Assembly (NCBI RefSeq): GCF_002105535.1
Contig: NZ_CP015848.1
Location: 3,080,926-3,144,925, forward strand
From: Magnetospirillum sp. ME-1
GTDB lineage: Bacteria; Pseudomonadota; Alphaproteobacteria; Rhodospirillales; Magnetospirillaceae
Direction: 5' to 3'
Length of the DNA stretch: 64,000 nucleotides
The notes under the pieces were generated by a model. The model was not told where the DNA came from. It made no database searches and saw only the letters and a list, made by a program, of their open reading frames with translations. Shown in pieces: positions 1 through 8,163 of the stretch; position 1 is the first letter of the stretch; every line of letters starts with the position of its first letter. Position numbers and translations under genes: made by a program.

Positions 1-1298
1 TACTTCAGGCCCACTTCCATGGCGCACTGGGCGACGCCCACGGCGCGGGCCGCGGTCTGGATGCGGGCCGATTCGAAGGTTTCCATCAGCTGCTTGAAGC
101 CCTGGCCCTCGACACCGCCCAGCAGGTTGGCGGCGGGAACCTTGAAGCCGTCGAAGCCCAGCTCGTATTCCTTCATGCCGCGATAGCCCAGCACCCTGAT
201 CTCGCCGCCGGTCATGCCCTCGGCCGGGAAGGGATTGTCTTCCGTGCCGCGCGGCTTGGGCGCGATCAGCATGGACAGGCCCTTCCAATCCTTGGTGTTG
301 GGATCGGTGCGGGTGAGCAGGGTCATCACGTCGGTGCGGGCCGCGTGGGTGATCCAGGTCTTGTTGCCGGTGACCACATACTCGTCACCCTGTTTGACGG
401 CGCGGGTGCGAAGCGAGCCTAAGTCGGAGCCGGTATTGGGCTCGGTGAACACGGCGGTGGGCAGGATCTCGCCCGACGCGATCTTGGGCAGCCAGTACTG
501 CTTCTGCTCCTCGGTACCGCCGAGGCGGATCAGCTCGCCGGCGATCTCGGAGCGGGTGCCCAGGCTGCCCACGCCGATATAGCCGCGCGACAGCTCTTCC
601 GTCACCACGCACATGGACATCTTGCCCAGGCCCAGGCCGCCGTATTCCTCGGGCAGGGTCAGGCCGAACACGCCCATCTCGGCCACGTGGTCCACCACCT
701 CGATGGGGATCAGCTCGTCTTTCAGGTGCCATTCGTGGGCGTGGGGGATGACCTCGTTCTCGGCGAACGAGCGGAACTGGTCGCGGATGAGGACCAGGGT
801 CTCGTCCTCCAGGCCCGGCTCGCCGAAATGGTGGCCGTCGCGGATCAGCTCGGCGATGCGGGTGCGCACGGCCGACGTGCAGCCGGCGCGGCGGAAGGTG
901 GAGGTGGCGTCGTTGGAGAACTCGTGCACGGCCTTGGCGTCGAGGCCCAGATCGCCGGGACGCACCATCTCGCCCTGGCTCATGGGAATGCCGCCGTAGA
1001 TCTGGGCGGTGTATTCGCCGAACGCCGCCTGGAGCATCAGGGTTTCCAGTTCGCCCAGCTTGCCCTCGCCCGATAGGCGCTTGGCCCAGCCCAGCATCTG
1101 CTGCAGGGCGGCGACGTAAGTGGCCAGCCAGGCATAGCCGTGGGCGGCGGTCTGGTTGGCGTCGAACAGGGCGCCGTTGACCTTGCCGTCCTTGCTGACC
1201 ATGGCGGTGACATTGGCCTTGGCGGCCAGCCGCAGCTTGTCGAGCACCGCGACGGCGGACTCGCAGGTGGGGATCAGATCGGGAAGCAGGATGGTCAT
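1..1298 (-). CDS. mcd: (2S)-methylsuccinyl-CoA dehydrogenase, C-terminus cut by window edge
   Basis: An acyl-CoA dehydrogenase-family flavoprotein. The first 432 residues are visible and the C-terminus lies beyond position 1. After an N-terminal extension of about 130 residues come the family's central signatures: a stretch reading LPEEYGGLGLGKMSMCVVTE, then TAVFTEPNTGSDLGSLRTRA and a YVVTGNKTWITHA-type FAD/substrate segment. The long N-terminal extension and the position beside ccr and ecm point to the ethylmalonyl-CoA pathway enzyme that oxidises methylsuccinyl-CoA to mesaconyl-CoA, rather than to a fatty acid beta-oxidation enzyme. The start is the ATG at 1298 (MTILLPDLIP). A terminator separates it from ccr, so it probably has its own promoter or relies on read-through. 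The specific substrate is inferred from context. Confidence 0.85.
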   Translation of the reverse strand, partial: MTILLPDLIPTCESAVAVLDKLRLAAKANVTAMVSKDGKVNGALFDANQTAAHGYAWLATYVAALQQMLGWAKRLSGEGKLGELETLMLQAAFGEYTAQIYGGIPMSQGEMVRPGDLGLDAKAVHEFSNDATSTFRRAGCTSAVRTRIAELIRDGHHFGEPGLEDETLVLIRDQFRSFAENEVIPHAHEWHLKDELIPIEVVDHVAEMGVFGLTLPEEYGGLGLGKMSMCVVTEELSRGYIGVGSLGTRSEIAGELIRLGGTEEQKQYWLPKIASGEILPTAVFTEPNTGSDLGSLRTRAVKQGDEYVVTGNKTWITHAARTDVMTLLTRTDPNTKDWKGLSMLIAPKPRGTEDNPFPAEGMTGGEIRVLGYRGMKEYELGFDGFKVPAANLLGGVEGQGFKQLMETFESARIQTAARAVGVAQCAMEVGLK

Positions 1299-1331
1299 GG
1301 CGGCGTCCTTAAAGAACGATTGGAAATGAAA

Positions 1332-1363
1332 AAAACCCTCTCCCGGCGTGGGGAGAGGGTTTT
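1332..1363 (-). terminator. Rho-independent terminator after ccr
   Basis: A perfect 13-bp stem (AAAACCCTCTCCC with its complement) has a 6-nt loop and is followed on the minus strand by a run of T (1331-1335 and on). It sits 11 bp past the ccr stop and before mcd, so it should end the ccr transcript. Confidence 0.85.
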
Positions 1364-1373
1364 CACTCAAGGT

Positions 1374-2630
1374 TTAGCCCTCGATGCAATCCTCGACGGT
1401 GTAGCGGCCGGGCTTCAGGGCCTGGACCAGCACCGCCATGTTGCCGGGCTTGTGCTCGTTACGCAGCATCTTCATGTGGGCCAGCGGGATGTCGTCCCAC
1501 GAATAGACCTCGGACATGCAAGGATCGATGCGGCGCTCGATGACCAGCTGGTTGGCCTGGGCCGACTGCAGCAGGTTGGCGAAGTGGCTGCCCTGGATGC
1601 GCTTCTGGCGCATCCACACGAAGCGGGCGTCGAAGGTCAGGTTGTAGCCGGTGGTGCCGGCGCAGAACACGACCATGCCGCCGCGCTTCACCACGTTGCA
1701 CGATACCGGGAAGGTGGATTCGCCGGGATGCTCGAACACGAAGTCGACGTCGTTGCCCTTGCCGGTGATGTCCCAGATGGCCTTGCCGAACTCGCGGGTC
1801 TTCTTCATGTAGTCGGAGAAGGCCTTGGGGTCGCCGTCCACGTCGGGCAACTGGCCCCAGCAGTCGAAGTTCTTGCGGTTGATGACGCCCTTGGCGCCCA
1901 GGCCGAGGACGAATTCGCGCTTGTCCTCTTCCGAGATCACGCCGATGGCGTTGGCGCCCGACACGGCGATCAGCTGGATGGCCATGGAGCCCAGGCCGCC
2001 GGCGGCGCCCCACACCAGGACGTTGTGGCCGGGACGCAGCACGTGCGGACGGTGGCCGAACAGCATGCGGTAGGCGGTGGCGAGAGTGAGCGTGTAGCAG
2101 GCGCTCTCTTCCCAGGTCAGGTGGCGCGGACGCTCCATGACCTGCTGGGCCTGGACGCGGCAGAACTGGGCGAAGGAGCCGTCGGGAGTCTCGTAGCCCC
2201 AGATGCGCTGGCTGGGCGAGTTCATGGGATCGCCGCCGTTGCACTCCTCGTCGTCGCCGTCGGTCTGGTTGCAGTGAACCACCACCTCGTCGCCGACCTT
2301 CCAGCGCTTCACCTTGGAGCCGACCTTGTAGACGATGCCCGAAGCGTCGGAACCGGCGATGTGGTACTCGGCCTTGTGGTAGTCGAAGGGCGAGATGGGC
2401 TTGCCCAGGGCGGCCCAGACGCCGTTGTAGTTGACGCCGGCGGCCATCACCATGATCAGGACTTCATGGGAGTCGATCTCGGGGGTGTCCACCACCTCGA
2501 CCTGCATGGCGGTATCGGGCTTGCCGTGACGCTCCTTGCGGATGGCCCAGGCATACATCTGCTTCGGCACATGTCCGAGCGGCGGAATCTCGCCAAGCTC
2601 GTAGAGATCCTTGACCACCTGCTCGCTCAT
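1374..2630 (-). CDS. ccr: Crotonyl-CoA carboxylase/reductase
   Basis: A 418-residue medium-chain dehydrogenase/reductase, the key enzyme of the ethylmalonyl-CoA pathway. It reductively carboxylates crotonyl-CoA to ethylmalonyl-CoA with NADPH and CO2. Features seen are a GroES-like N-terminal half with AAGVNYNGVWAALG, the nucleotide-binding motif WGAAGGLGSMA, and FEHPGESTFPVS near the C-terminus, typical of Ccr. The length agrees with the family (about 420-430). The reading frame stays open 34 codons upstream, but the ATG at 2630 (MSEQVVKDLYELGEIPPLG) has AAGGAG about 7 nt before it and fits family N-termini. It is divergent from ecm across a 215-bp control region. Confidence 0.95.
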   Translation of the reverse strand: MSEQVVKDLYELGEIPPLGHVPKQMYAWAIRKERHGKPDTAMQVEVVDTPEIDSHEVLIMVMAAGVNYNGVWAALGKPISPFDYHKAEYHIAGSDASGIVYKVGSKVKRWKVGDEVVVHCNQTDGDDEECNGGDPMNSPSQRIWGYETPDGSFAQFCRVQAQQVMERPRHLTWEESACYTLTLATAYRMLFGHRPHVLRPGHNVLVWGAAGGLGSMAIQLIAVSGANAIGVISEEDKREFVLGLGAKGVINRKNFDCWGQLPDVDGDPKAFSDYMKKTREFGKAIWDITGKGNDVDFVFEHPGESTFPVSCNVVKRGGMVVFCAGTTGYNLTFDARFVWMRQKRIQGSHFANLLQSAQANQLVIERRIDPCMSEVYSWDDIPLAHMKMLRNEHKPGNMAVLVQALKPGRYTVEDCIEG

Positions 2631-2845
2631 CCTAGAACTCCTTGACCCTCTGGACGACACTTCACCGACACGGCCGGCCTCGGCGCTCGGTACACCGCCT
2701 TTTAGCGTTTTGTCGCTTTCTTCGCAATGCACAAAATGATAGTTTGTTTCGCGAAGTCGGGGGAATGAGAAATTTTAGGTCGCAAGCCGACCCTAACCCC
2801 TGGCAAAGAGACATTTTTTTGAATGGATTCAGTCTGGAGCGCCCG
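2631..2845. promoter_or_regulatory. Divergent ccr/ecm control region
   Basis: This 215-bp stretch is visibly AT-richer than its flanks and separates the starts of ccr (minus) and ecm (plus). It holds CTTCGC at 2720-2725 and GCGAAG at 2751-2756 as an inverted pair, with the 8-bp palindrome TTCGCGAA at 2748-2755. These resemble halves of an operator, but no regulator is encoded nearby and the assignment is inference. AT-rich runs around 2731-2750 and 2812-2822 could contain promoter elements. No clear sigma-70 hexamer pair was chosen. Confidence 0.4.
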
Positions 2846-4828
2846 ATGACCGAAAAGACCGCCCGCGAAGCCGCCGCCCCCGCCCGCGAGAAGCCCTGGC
2901 TGTTCCGCACCTATTCGGGCCATTCCTCGGCCGCTGAATCCAACAAGCTGTACCGCACCAATCTCGCCAAGGGGCAGACCGGGCTGTCCATCGCCTTCGA
3001 TCTGCCGACCCAGACCGGCTATGACAGCGACCACGCTTTGGCGCGGGGCGAGGTGGGCAAGGTGGGCGTGCCCGTCTGCCATATCGGCGACATGATGACG
3101 CTGTTCGAGGGCATTCCGCTCGAGAAGATGAACACCTCCATGACCATCAACGCGCCGGCCGCCTGGCTGCTGTCGCTGTACATCGCCACGGCGGAACGCC
3201 AAGGCGCGCACCGTTCGGTGCTGAACGGCACCACCCAGAACGACGTGATCAAGGAATACCTGTCGCGCGGCACCTATATCTTCGCGCCCCAGCCCTCGCT
3301 CCGGTTGACCAGCGACGTGATCGGCTTCACCTATACCGAGGTTCCCAAGTGGAACCCCATGAACGTCTGCTCGTACCACCTGCAGGAAGCGGGCGCCACG
3401 CCCGAGCAGGAGCTGGCCTATGCGCTGGCCACCGCGCAAGCCGTGCTCGACACCGTGCGTCCTACCGTGCCGGCCGCCGATTTCGAGACGGTGGTCAGCC
3501 GCATCAGCTTCTTCGTCAACGCGGGCATCCGCTTCGTCACCGAATTGTGCAAGATGCGCGCCTTCACCGAGCTGTGGGACGAGATCTGCCGTGACCGCTA
3601 TGGCGTCAAGGACGAGAAGGCGCGGCGCTTCCGCTACGGCGTCCAGGTGAATTCGCTGGGGCTGACCGAGCAGCAGCCCGAGAACAACGTCTACCGCATC
3701 GTCATGGAGATGCTGGCGGTGGTGCTGTCCAAGAACGCCCGGGCCCGTGCCGTTCAGCTGCCCGCCTGGAACGAGGCGTTGGGCCTGCCGCGCCCCTGGG
3801 ACCAGCAGTGGTCGCTGCGGCTGCAGCAGATCATGGCCTATGAGTCGGACCTCTTGGAATTCGGCGATATCTTCGACGGCTCGCACGAGATCACCCGTAA
3901 GGTCGAATCCCTGAAGGAAGGTGCCCGCGAGGAACTCCGGCGCATCGACGACATGGGCGGCGCCGTCTCGGCGGTGGAATCCAGCTACATGAAGCAGAAG
4001 CTGGTGGAATCCAACGCACGCCGCATCGGCGCCATCGAATCGGGCGAGCAGATCGTGGTCGGCGTCAATAAGTGGACCGAGACCGAGCCCAGCCCGCTCA
4101 CCACCGGCGACGGTTCCATCATGACGGTGGACCCCAAGGCCGAGGCCGAGCAGATCGAGCGTCTCAAGGCGTTCCGGGCGTCGCGCGACGCCAAGGCGGT
4201 GGATGCCGCCCTGGCCGCGTTGCGCGCCGCCGCCCAGGAAGGCCGCAACGTCATGGAGCCCTCCATCGCCGCCGCCCATGCCGGCGTCACCACCGGCGAG
4301 TGGGCCCAGACGCTGCGCGACGTGTTCGGCGAATACCGGGCGCCGACCGGCGTGGCCCGCGCCGCCGCGGAAGCCAAGGGCGAGAAGATGGGCGCCGTGC
4401 GCGCCAAGGTCGAGGCGGTCTCCGCCAAGCTGGGCCGCCGGGTCAAGATCCTGGTGGGCAAGCCCGGCCTGGACGGCCATTCCAACGGCGCCGAGCAGAT
4501 CGCCGTCCGCGCCCGCGATGCCGGCATGGAAGTGGTCTACGAGGGTATCCGCCTCACCCCCGCCCAGATCGTCAACGCCGCCCTGGAGGAAGGCGTCCAC
4601 GTGGTGGGCCTGTCCATCCTGTCGGGCAGCCACGTGCCGCTGGTGACGGAAGTGCTGGAGCGCATGAAGGCCGCCGGCCTCGCCGACATCCCGGTGGTGG
4701 CGGGTGGCATCATTCCCCCTGAGGACGAGAAGATCCTGCTGGCCGCCGGCTGTGCCCGCATCTACACCCCCAAGGATTACGACATCACCGCCATCATGGG
4801 CGACATCGTCGACCTGCTGGCGGCCTGA
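2846..4828 (+). CDS. ecm: (2R)-ethylmalonyl-CoA mutase
   Basis: A 660-residue adenosylcobalamin-dependent mutase that converts ethylmalonyl-CoA to methylsuccinyl-CoA. The N-terminal TIM-barrel substrate domain (about residues 1-510) includes RTYSGHSSAAESNKLYR. The C-terminal B12 domain starts near residue 530 and carries the base-off signature DGHSNG (about residues 545-550), where His is the lower cobalt ligand. The frame is open upstream from 2642, but the ATG at 2846 (MTEKTAREAAAPAREKPWLF) is preceded by GGAG and matches mutase N-termini. The neighbours ccr and mcd identify it as Ecm rather than methylmalonyl-CoA mutase. That choice rests on context, since the two families are close. Confidence 0.9.
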   Translation: MTEKTAREAAAPAREKPWLFRTYSGHSSAAESNKLYRTNLAKGQTGLSIAFDLPTQTGYDSDHALARGEVGKVGVPVCHIGDMMTLFEGIPLEKMNTSMTINAPAAWLLSLYIATAERQGAHRSVLNGTTQNDVIKEYLSRGTYIFAPQPSLRLTSDVIGFTYTEVPKWNPMNVCSYHLQEAGATPEQELAYALATAQAVLDTVRPTVPAADFETVVSRISFFVNAGIRFVTELCKMRAFTELWDEICRDRYGVKDEKARRFRYGVQVNSLGLTEQQPENNVYRIVMEMLAVVLSKNARARAVQLPAWNEALGLPRPWDQQWSLRLQQIMAYESDLLEFGDIFDGSHEITRKVESLKEGAREELRRIDDMGGAVSAVESSYMKQKLVESNARRIGAIESGEQIVVGVNKWTETEPSPLTTGDGSIMTVDPKAEAEQIERLKAFRASRDAKAVDAALAALRAAAQEGRNVMEPSIAAAHAGVTTGEWAQTLRDVFGEYRAPTGVARAAAEAKGEKMGAVRAKVEAVSAKLGRRVKILVGKPGLDGHSNGAEQIAVRARDAGMEVVYEGIRLTPAQIVNAALEEGVHVVGLSILSGSHVPLVTEVLERMKAAGLADIPVVAGGIIPPEDEKILLAAGCARIYTPKDYDITAIMGDIVDLLAA

Positions 4829-4850
4829 GGTTGAGGTAAGGGGAGAAGGT

Positions 4851-4872
4851 GCGAAGGGACTCGTCCCTTCGC
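4851..4872 (+). terminator. Hairpin downstream of ecm
   Basis: GCGAAGGGAC and its exact complement GTCCCTTCGC are separated by 2 nt, giving a stem of about 9 bp with a 4-nt loop, 22 bp after the ecm stop. There is no long T-run, so termination is likely but not certain. The rest of the 4829-5173 gap holds fold-back repeat copy A and no gene I can support. Confidence 0.5.
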
Positions 4873-4892
4873 GTATCCCGGTTCTTGGAGCT

Positions 4893-4998
4893 TGTCATCC
4901 CGAGCGAAGGCGAGGGATCTCCGCCCGGACCGTTGGTGTCGGTCCTGAAGAGCCGTGCCAGGACGAGATCCCTCCTCCCGATGGTCGTCGGGATGACA
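4893..4998. repeat. Fold-back intergenic repeat, copy A
   Basis: Outer inverted arms TGTCATCCCG (4893-4902) and CGGGATGACA (4989-4998) enclose inner arms GAGGGATCTC (4912-4921) and GAGATCCCTC (4965-4974). The same architecture occurs at 13293-13390 and 58392-58482. It does not code for a plausible protein. It looks like a dispersed REP/MITE-like family that can fold into a long hairpin in RNA or single-stranded DNA. Confidence 0.75.
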
Positions 4999-5173
4999 GG
5001 ATGAAGCTGTATTGGAATGTAAAGGCGAGGGGGCCATCCGGGGAAAAATGGCCGGCCCCCTCGCCAAAAGCCTGTCTTCCCTGACGAGGAGGAGACGGCC
5101 CGTCCCGGCAATCTATGCCAATTCCAACTCTCAAGCCAAGCGCCGGAGCGTTGCGTTTCGGTGAAGGCCGCCC

Positions 5174-5521
5174 TTACAGAATCGCCAGGACGCTTTCCGG
5201 CGGGCGGCCCAGGGCCGCCTTGGTGGCCGTCACCACGATGGGGCGCTCGATGACGATGGGATTGGCGACCATGGCCTGGACCAGGGCGGAATCGTCCAGT
5301 TTCGCCGGGTCGATGCCGGCTTCCGCGGCTTCCTTCTTGCGCAGGATGTCGGCCGGGCGCTTGCCCAGCAGGGACAGGATGCGGGAAAGCTCGGCGGCCG
5401 AGGGCGGCTCCTTCAGGTATTCCACGATGGTGGGGCTGATGCCCCTGTCCTCGATCAGCTTCAGCGTATCGCGCGACTTGCCGCAGCGCGGGTTGTGATA
5501 GATGGTGACGCCAGACGACAT
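5174..5521 (-). CDS. arsC: ArsC/Spx-family reductase (arsenate reductase, glutaredoxin type)
   Basis: A 115-residue cytosolic thioredoxin-fold protein of the ArsC family. The N-terminus carries HNPRCGKSR: His9, Cys13 and Arg17 fit the catalytic HX3CX3R pattern of glutaredoxin-dependent arsenate reductases. A later segment, NPIVIERPIVV, matches the conserved NPxxxxRP block. Length is normal (about 115-140). No arsR, arsB or acr3 is adjacent, so this is not a classical ars operon, and the true substrate could differ (YffB-like). It is divergent from the channel gene with only 29 bp between the starts. Confidence 0.85.
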   Translation of the reverse strand: MSSGVTIYHNPRCGKSRDTLKLIEDRGISPTIVEYLKEPPSAAELSRILSLLGKRPADILRKKEAAEAGIDPAKLDDSALVQAMVANPIVIERPIVVTATKAALGRPPESVLAIL

Positions 5522-5550
5522 GCCTTCGATCCTCGGAGCGGTTAAAGACC

Positions 5551-6816
5551 ATGAGTGCTGTTGCCCATAATGGCGTCTTCGGGCGCCTGCTCGCCACCCT
5601 GATGTTGCTGGGCGCGCTGTGCGGTCCGGCCCTGGCCCAGAGCGCGGCCCCGCCGCCGCCCGCCCCCATCCAGGAACTGCCGGGCCAGATCAACGCCATC
5701 GGCGACAAGGCCGCCGACGTCATGGTGCAGAAGCTGGCCGACCATTCGGGGCGCGACCAGTGGCGGCATACGGCGGTGATCGTCGTCGTCACCCTGGTGG
5801 TGGCCTTCGGCGCCGACCGCCTGTCGCGGGGCGCCTGGCACCGTTTCGCCGGGCGGCGGCTGTCCGACGAGCAGCGCCTGCGCATCCGGCTGCGTCTGGG
5901 CTGGCTGCGCCGCATCCTGCTGGTGGGGCTGTGCGGCGGGGTGGGCCTGATGACCATCCAGTCCCTGGGCGTCTACGACGTCATGGCGGTGGTGGGCTCG
6001 GAATGGGGGCGGCGCATCCTGTCGGGCGTCATCAACATCATCCTGGTTCTGGCCCTGGCGGTGGTGTTCTGGGAGGTGCTGCGCGCCCTGATCGAGCGCT
6101 ATCTCTCCGCCACCGATGCCGAGGGCAACCAGTTGCCGCGCTCGGGCCGCGCCCGCACCCTGCTGCCTTTGGTGCGCAACGCTGCCTTCATCCTGCTGGT
6201 GGTGACGGTGGGGCTGATCGTGCTGTCGGAGATCGGCGTCAACATCGCGCCGCTCCTGGCCGGCGCCGGCGTGCTGGGCATCGCCATCGGCTTCGGTTCG
6301 CAGAAACTGGTCCAGGACATCATCACCGGCGCCTTCATCCTGTTCGAGGACACGGTGGCGGTGGGCGATTCCGTCAAGGTGGGCGAGCATGTGGGGACGG
6401 TGGAATCGCTGTCCATCCGCGCCCTGAAGATCCGGGACGGCAACGGCTCGCTGCACACCGTGCCGTTCGGCGCGGTCTCCACCGTCATCAATTCCAGCCG
6501 GGGCTTCAACTATGCCGGCATCGACGTGCCGGTGGCCTATGAGGTGGACACCGACCGGGCGACGGAGATCATCCTGGCCCTGGGCACCGAGATGCGCGGC
6601 GAGGCCAATTGGGGTGCCATGATGATCGATCCCGTCGAGGTCCAGGGCGTCGAGCGCTTCGACGCCGCCTCGGTGATCCTGCGGGTGCGCATCAAGACCA
6701 CGCCTGGCGACCGCGTCACCCTGATCCGCGAGTTCAACCGCCGCCTGAAGCAGCGCTTCGACGCGGCCGGAGTGGCCATGAGCTCGCCCCAGGCCCAGAA
6801 GGTGGTGTCAGACTGA
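5551..6816 (+). CDS. MscS-family mechanosensitive ion channel
   Basis: A 421-residue inner-membrane channel predicted to release solutes on osmotic down-shock. It has an N-terminal signal peptide of about 30 residues (hydrophobic core, then GPALAQ), three to four hydrophobic segments between about residues 73 and 230, and the pore-lining helix typical of MscS near residues 232-262 (GAGVLGIAIGFGSQKLVQD). The beta domain contains the conserved DTVAVGDSVKVGEHVGTVE. The cytoplasmic C-terminal domain is complete. Start ATG at 5551; GGAG lies about 12 nt upstream. Its neighbours do not suggest a specific partner. Confidence 0.92.
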   Translation: MSAVAHNGVFGRLLATLMLLGALCGPALAQSAAPPPPAPIQELPGQINAIGDKAADVMVQKLADHSGRDQWRHTAVIVVVTLVVAFGADRLSRGAWHRFAGRRLSDEQRLRIRLRLGWLRRILLVGLCGGVGLMTIQSLGVYDVMAVVGSEWGRRILSGVINIILVLALAVVFWEVLRALIERYLSATDAEGNQLPRSGRARTLLPLVRNAAFILLVVTVGLIVLSEIGVNIAPLLAGAGVLGIAIGFGSQKLVQDIITGAFILFEDTVAVGDSVKVGEHVGTVESLSIRALKIRDGNGSLHTVPFGAVSTVINSSRGFNYAGIDVPVAYEVDTDRATEIILALGTEMRGEANWGAMMIDPVEVQGVERFDAASVILRVRIKTTPGDRVTLIREFNRRLKQRFDAAGVAMSSPQAQKVVSD

Positions 6817-6825
6817 GGAACAGGG

Positions 6826-7302
6826 TCAGGCCGCTTTGCCGTGGGCGTCGGCCAGCACATCGAAGCAGACGCCCAGAGTCTCCTGATTGGCGTGCCGTCG
6901 TGACATCTGATAGGCCAGTTCCAGCACCCGGTCGGCCCCGATCTTTATGCGAAGAATTCGAGCCTTTACCACGTTGAGAGCCACGATATGTTTGATTAAG
7001 TGGCTTTCTGGCAATTCATAGGCATCCCCCGCCAGATGGACGATGTCAAACCGGCTGAGGCGATAGGCGTATACACCGGCAACCTTGCCGAGAGATACCC
7101 CATGGGTTGCGCTGCGCCGCCTTAATAGGGCTTCGACATCAATCTCTGCTTCCTCAAGGGCGAGCCGAAGCTCCCTCTTGGAGAACTCAACGCAGGTCAG
7201 ATCGACTTTAAAGTGCCGAGCTACGCGTGCCAAACTGTCGGTGTAGTTCGAGGTGATCTCCTTGCGAACGCTCACAAGGGACACCGGCAAATTCTGGGTC
7301 AT
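6826..7302 (-). CDS. Hypothetical protein, downstream member of two-gene module
   Basis: 158 residues, no family recognised. It is soluble, with no signal peptide or membrane segment. A charged helical central part (KRELRLALEEAEIDVEALL) precedes a mixed region rich in Val, Leu and His. It starts (ATG 7302) four bases inside the end of the upstream small gene, so the two are translationally coupled. Base composition is clearly less GC-rich than the flanking mscS and recX genes, suggesting horizontal acquisition. The pairing of a short upstream gene with a longer overlapping one is compatible with a toxin-antitoxin or other accessory pair, but no motif proves this. Confidence 0.7.
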   Translation of the reverse strand: MTQNLPVSLVSVRKEITSNYTDSLARVARHFKVDLTCVEFSKRELRLALEEAEIDVEALLRRRSATHGVSLGKVAGVYAYRLSRFDIVHLAGDAYELPESHLIKHIVALNVVKARILRIKIGADRVLELAYQMSRRHANQETLGVCFDVLADAHGKAA

Positions 7303-7520
7303 CGTCCGGTCATGCGCCTTGCTGCTGCATAGACCTGCGCCAGTTCACGATCATCATCTTCAGTGAACGGAGGGCGGGAGACAACTTCGGCCAATTCTTC
7401 GAAATTCCGAATGCCGTCGTTCAGCACCTGCTCGGCCCGTACCGGGTCGGTGTGAGACATCTCCTCCAACAACTCGGCCATGGCCGCTGGGTTGTCGATG
7501 AGGGCTTGAAGGTTGGGCAT
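7299..7520 (-). CDS. Small hypothetical protein, upstream member of two-gene module
   Basis: 73 residues from the ATG at 7520 (MPNLQALIDNPAAMAELLEE). The frame extends upstream to 7607, but that extension overlaps an AT-rich stretch that looks like a promoter. The protein is acidic and helical (MSHTDPVRAEQVLNDGIRNF, then a region ending DDDRELAQVYAAARRMTGR). No known domain recognised. It overlaps the next gene by 4 bp. Its small size, acidic nature and position would fit an antitoxin, which is inference only. Confidence 0.6.
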   Translation of the reverse strand: MPNLQALIDNPAAMAELLEEMSHTDPVRAEQVLNDGIRNFEELAEVVSRPPFTEDDDRELAQVYAAARRMTGR

Positions 7521-7625
7521 GGAATGCTCTGCTAAGACGAAGGAACTGGCGTTCGGCAAGTATCTAGCAACTTTTTCTCGCAGAGCAAGAAAAATGTTGA
7601 AATACAATTGTATGCAAGCCCCTGT

Positions 7626-8147
7626 CTATTGATCCTCCGCCTCGATGACGGCGCGGGCGGTTTCCCAGGAAAAGCCGGCGCGGCCCAATGCGGCCAGGTC
7701 CTTGGCGCGGAATTCAGCCCGCTTGTCGGCGGCGCGGTAGGGGCCAAGGCGCCGGCGGCGCGCCAGGGTGAAGGCGGCGGCCAGTTCGGAGTCCGGCTCC
7801 TGTTCGGACAGGGCGGCGGCGACGGTTTCGGCCTCGACCCCCTTGGCCGACAGCGCGGCCTGGATCAGCCGGGTGCTGGCCCCCTTGCGCCTTAAGGTCC
7901 GCACCTTGATGTCGGCATAGGCGGCGTCGTTCAGGTATCCCAGCCCGGCCAGCTTGGCGATCACCGCCTCGACCAGCGAGGCGGCCTCGTCGCGCTCGCC
8001 GCCCCAATGGGCCAGCGACCGGTCCACCTTGCGCATGAGTATCCGCTTAAGGTTGGCCCTGGACGAGGAATAGCGTTCGAGATAATGCAGGGCTGCATTC
8101 TCGAGGTATGATGGCGTGATCTTGGATGGTGGGCGCCGAGTGGTCAT
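7626..8147 (-). CDS. recX: Regulatory protein RecX
   Basis: 173 residues from the ATG at 8147 (MTTRRPPSKITPSYLENAAL). RecX-family proteins bind RecA filaments and limit recombinase activity. The sequence shows the family pattern of three-helix repeats: ALHYLERYSSSRANLKRILM near the N-terminus, a middle block LAGLGYLNDAAYADIKVRTL and a GAS-RLIQAALSAKGV segment. recA is not adjacent, which is common in alphaproteobacteria. The chosen start leaves 16 bp to the divergent permease gene at 8164. Confidence 0.85.
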   Translation of the reverse strand: MTTRRPPSKITPSYLENAALHYLERYSSSRANLKRILMRKVDRSLAHWGGERDEAASLVEAVIAKLAGLGYLNDAAYADIKVRTLRRKGASTRLIQAALSAKGVEAETVAAALSEQEPDSELAAAFTLARRRRLGPYRAADKRAEFRAKDLAALGRAGFSWETARAVIEAEDQ

Positions 8148-8163
8148 GGAAAGCGAGTGTAGC

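Noticed and set aside
4893-4998. Fold-back repeats considered as CRISPR
   Set aside because: Single, widely separated copies with inverted arms and no regular spacers; no cas genes in the window.
5174-5521. Interpretation of arsC as part of an arsenic resistance operon
   Set aside because: No regulator or efflux gene is adjacent.
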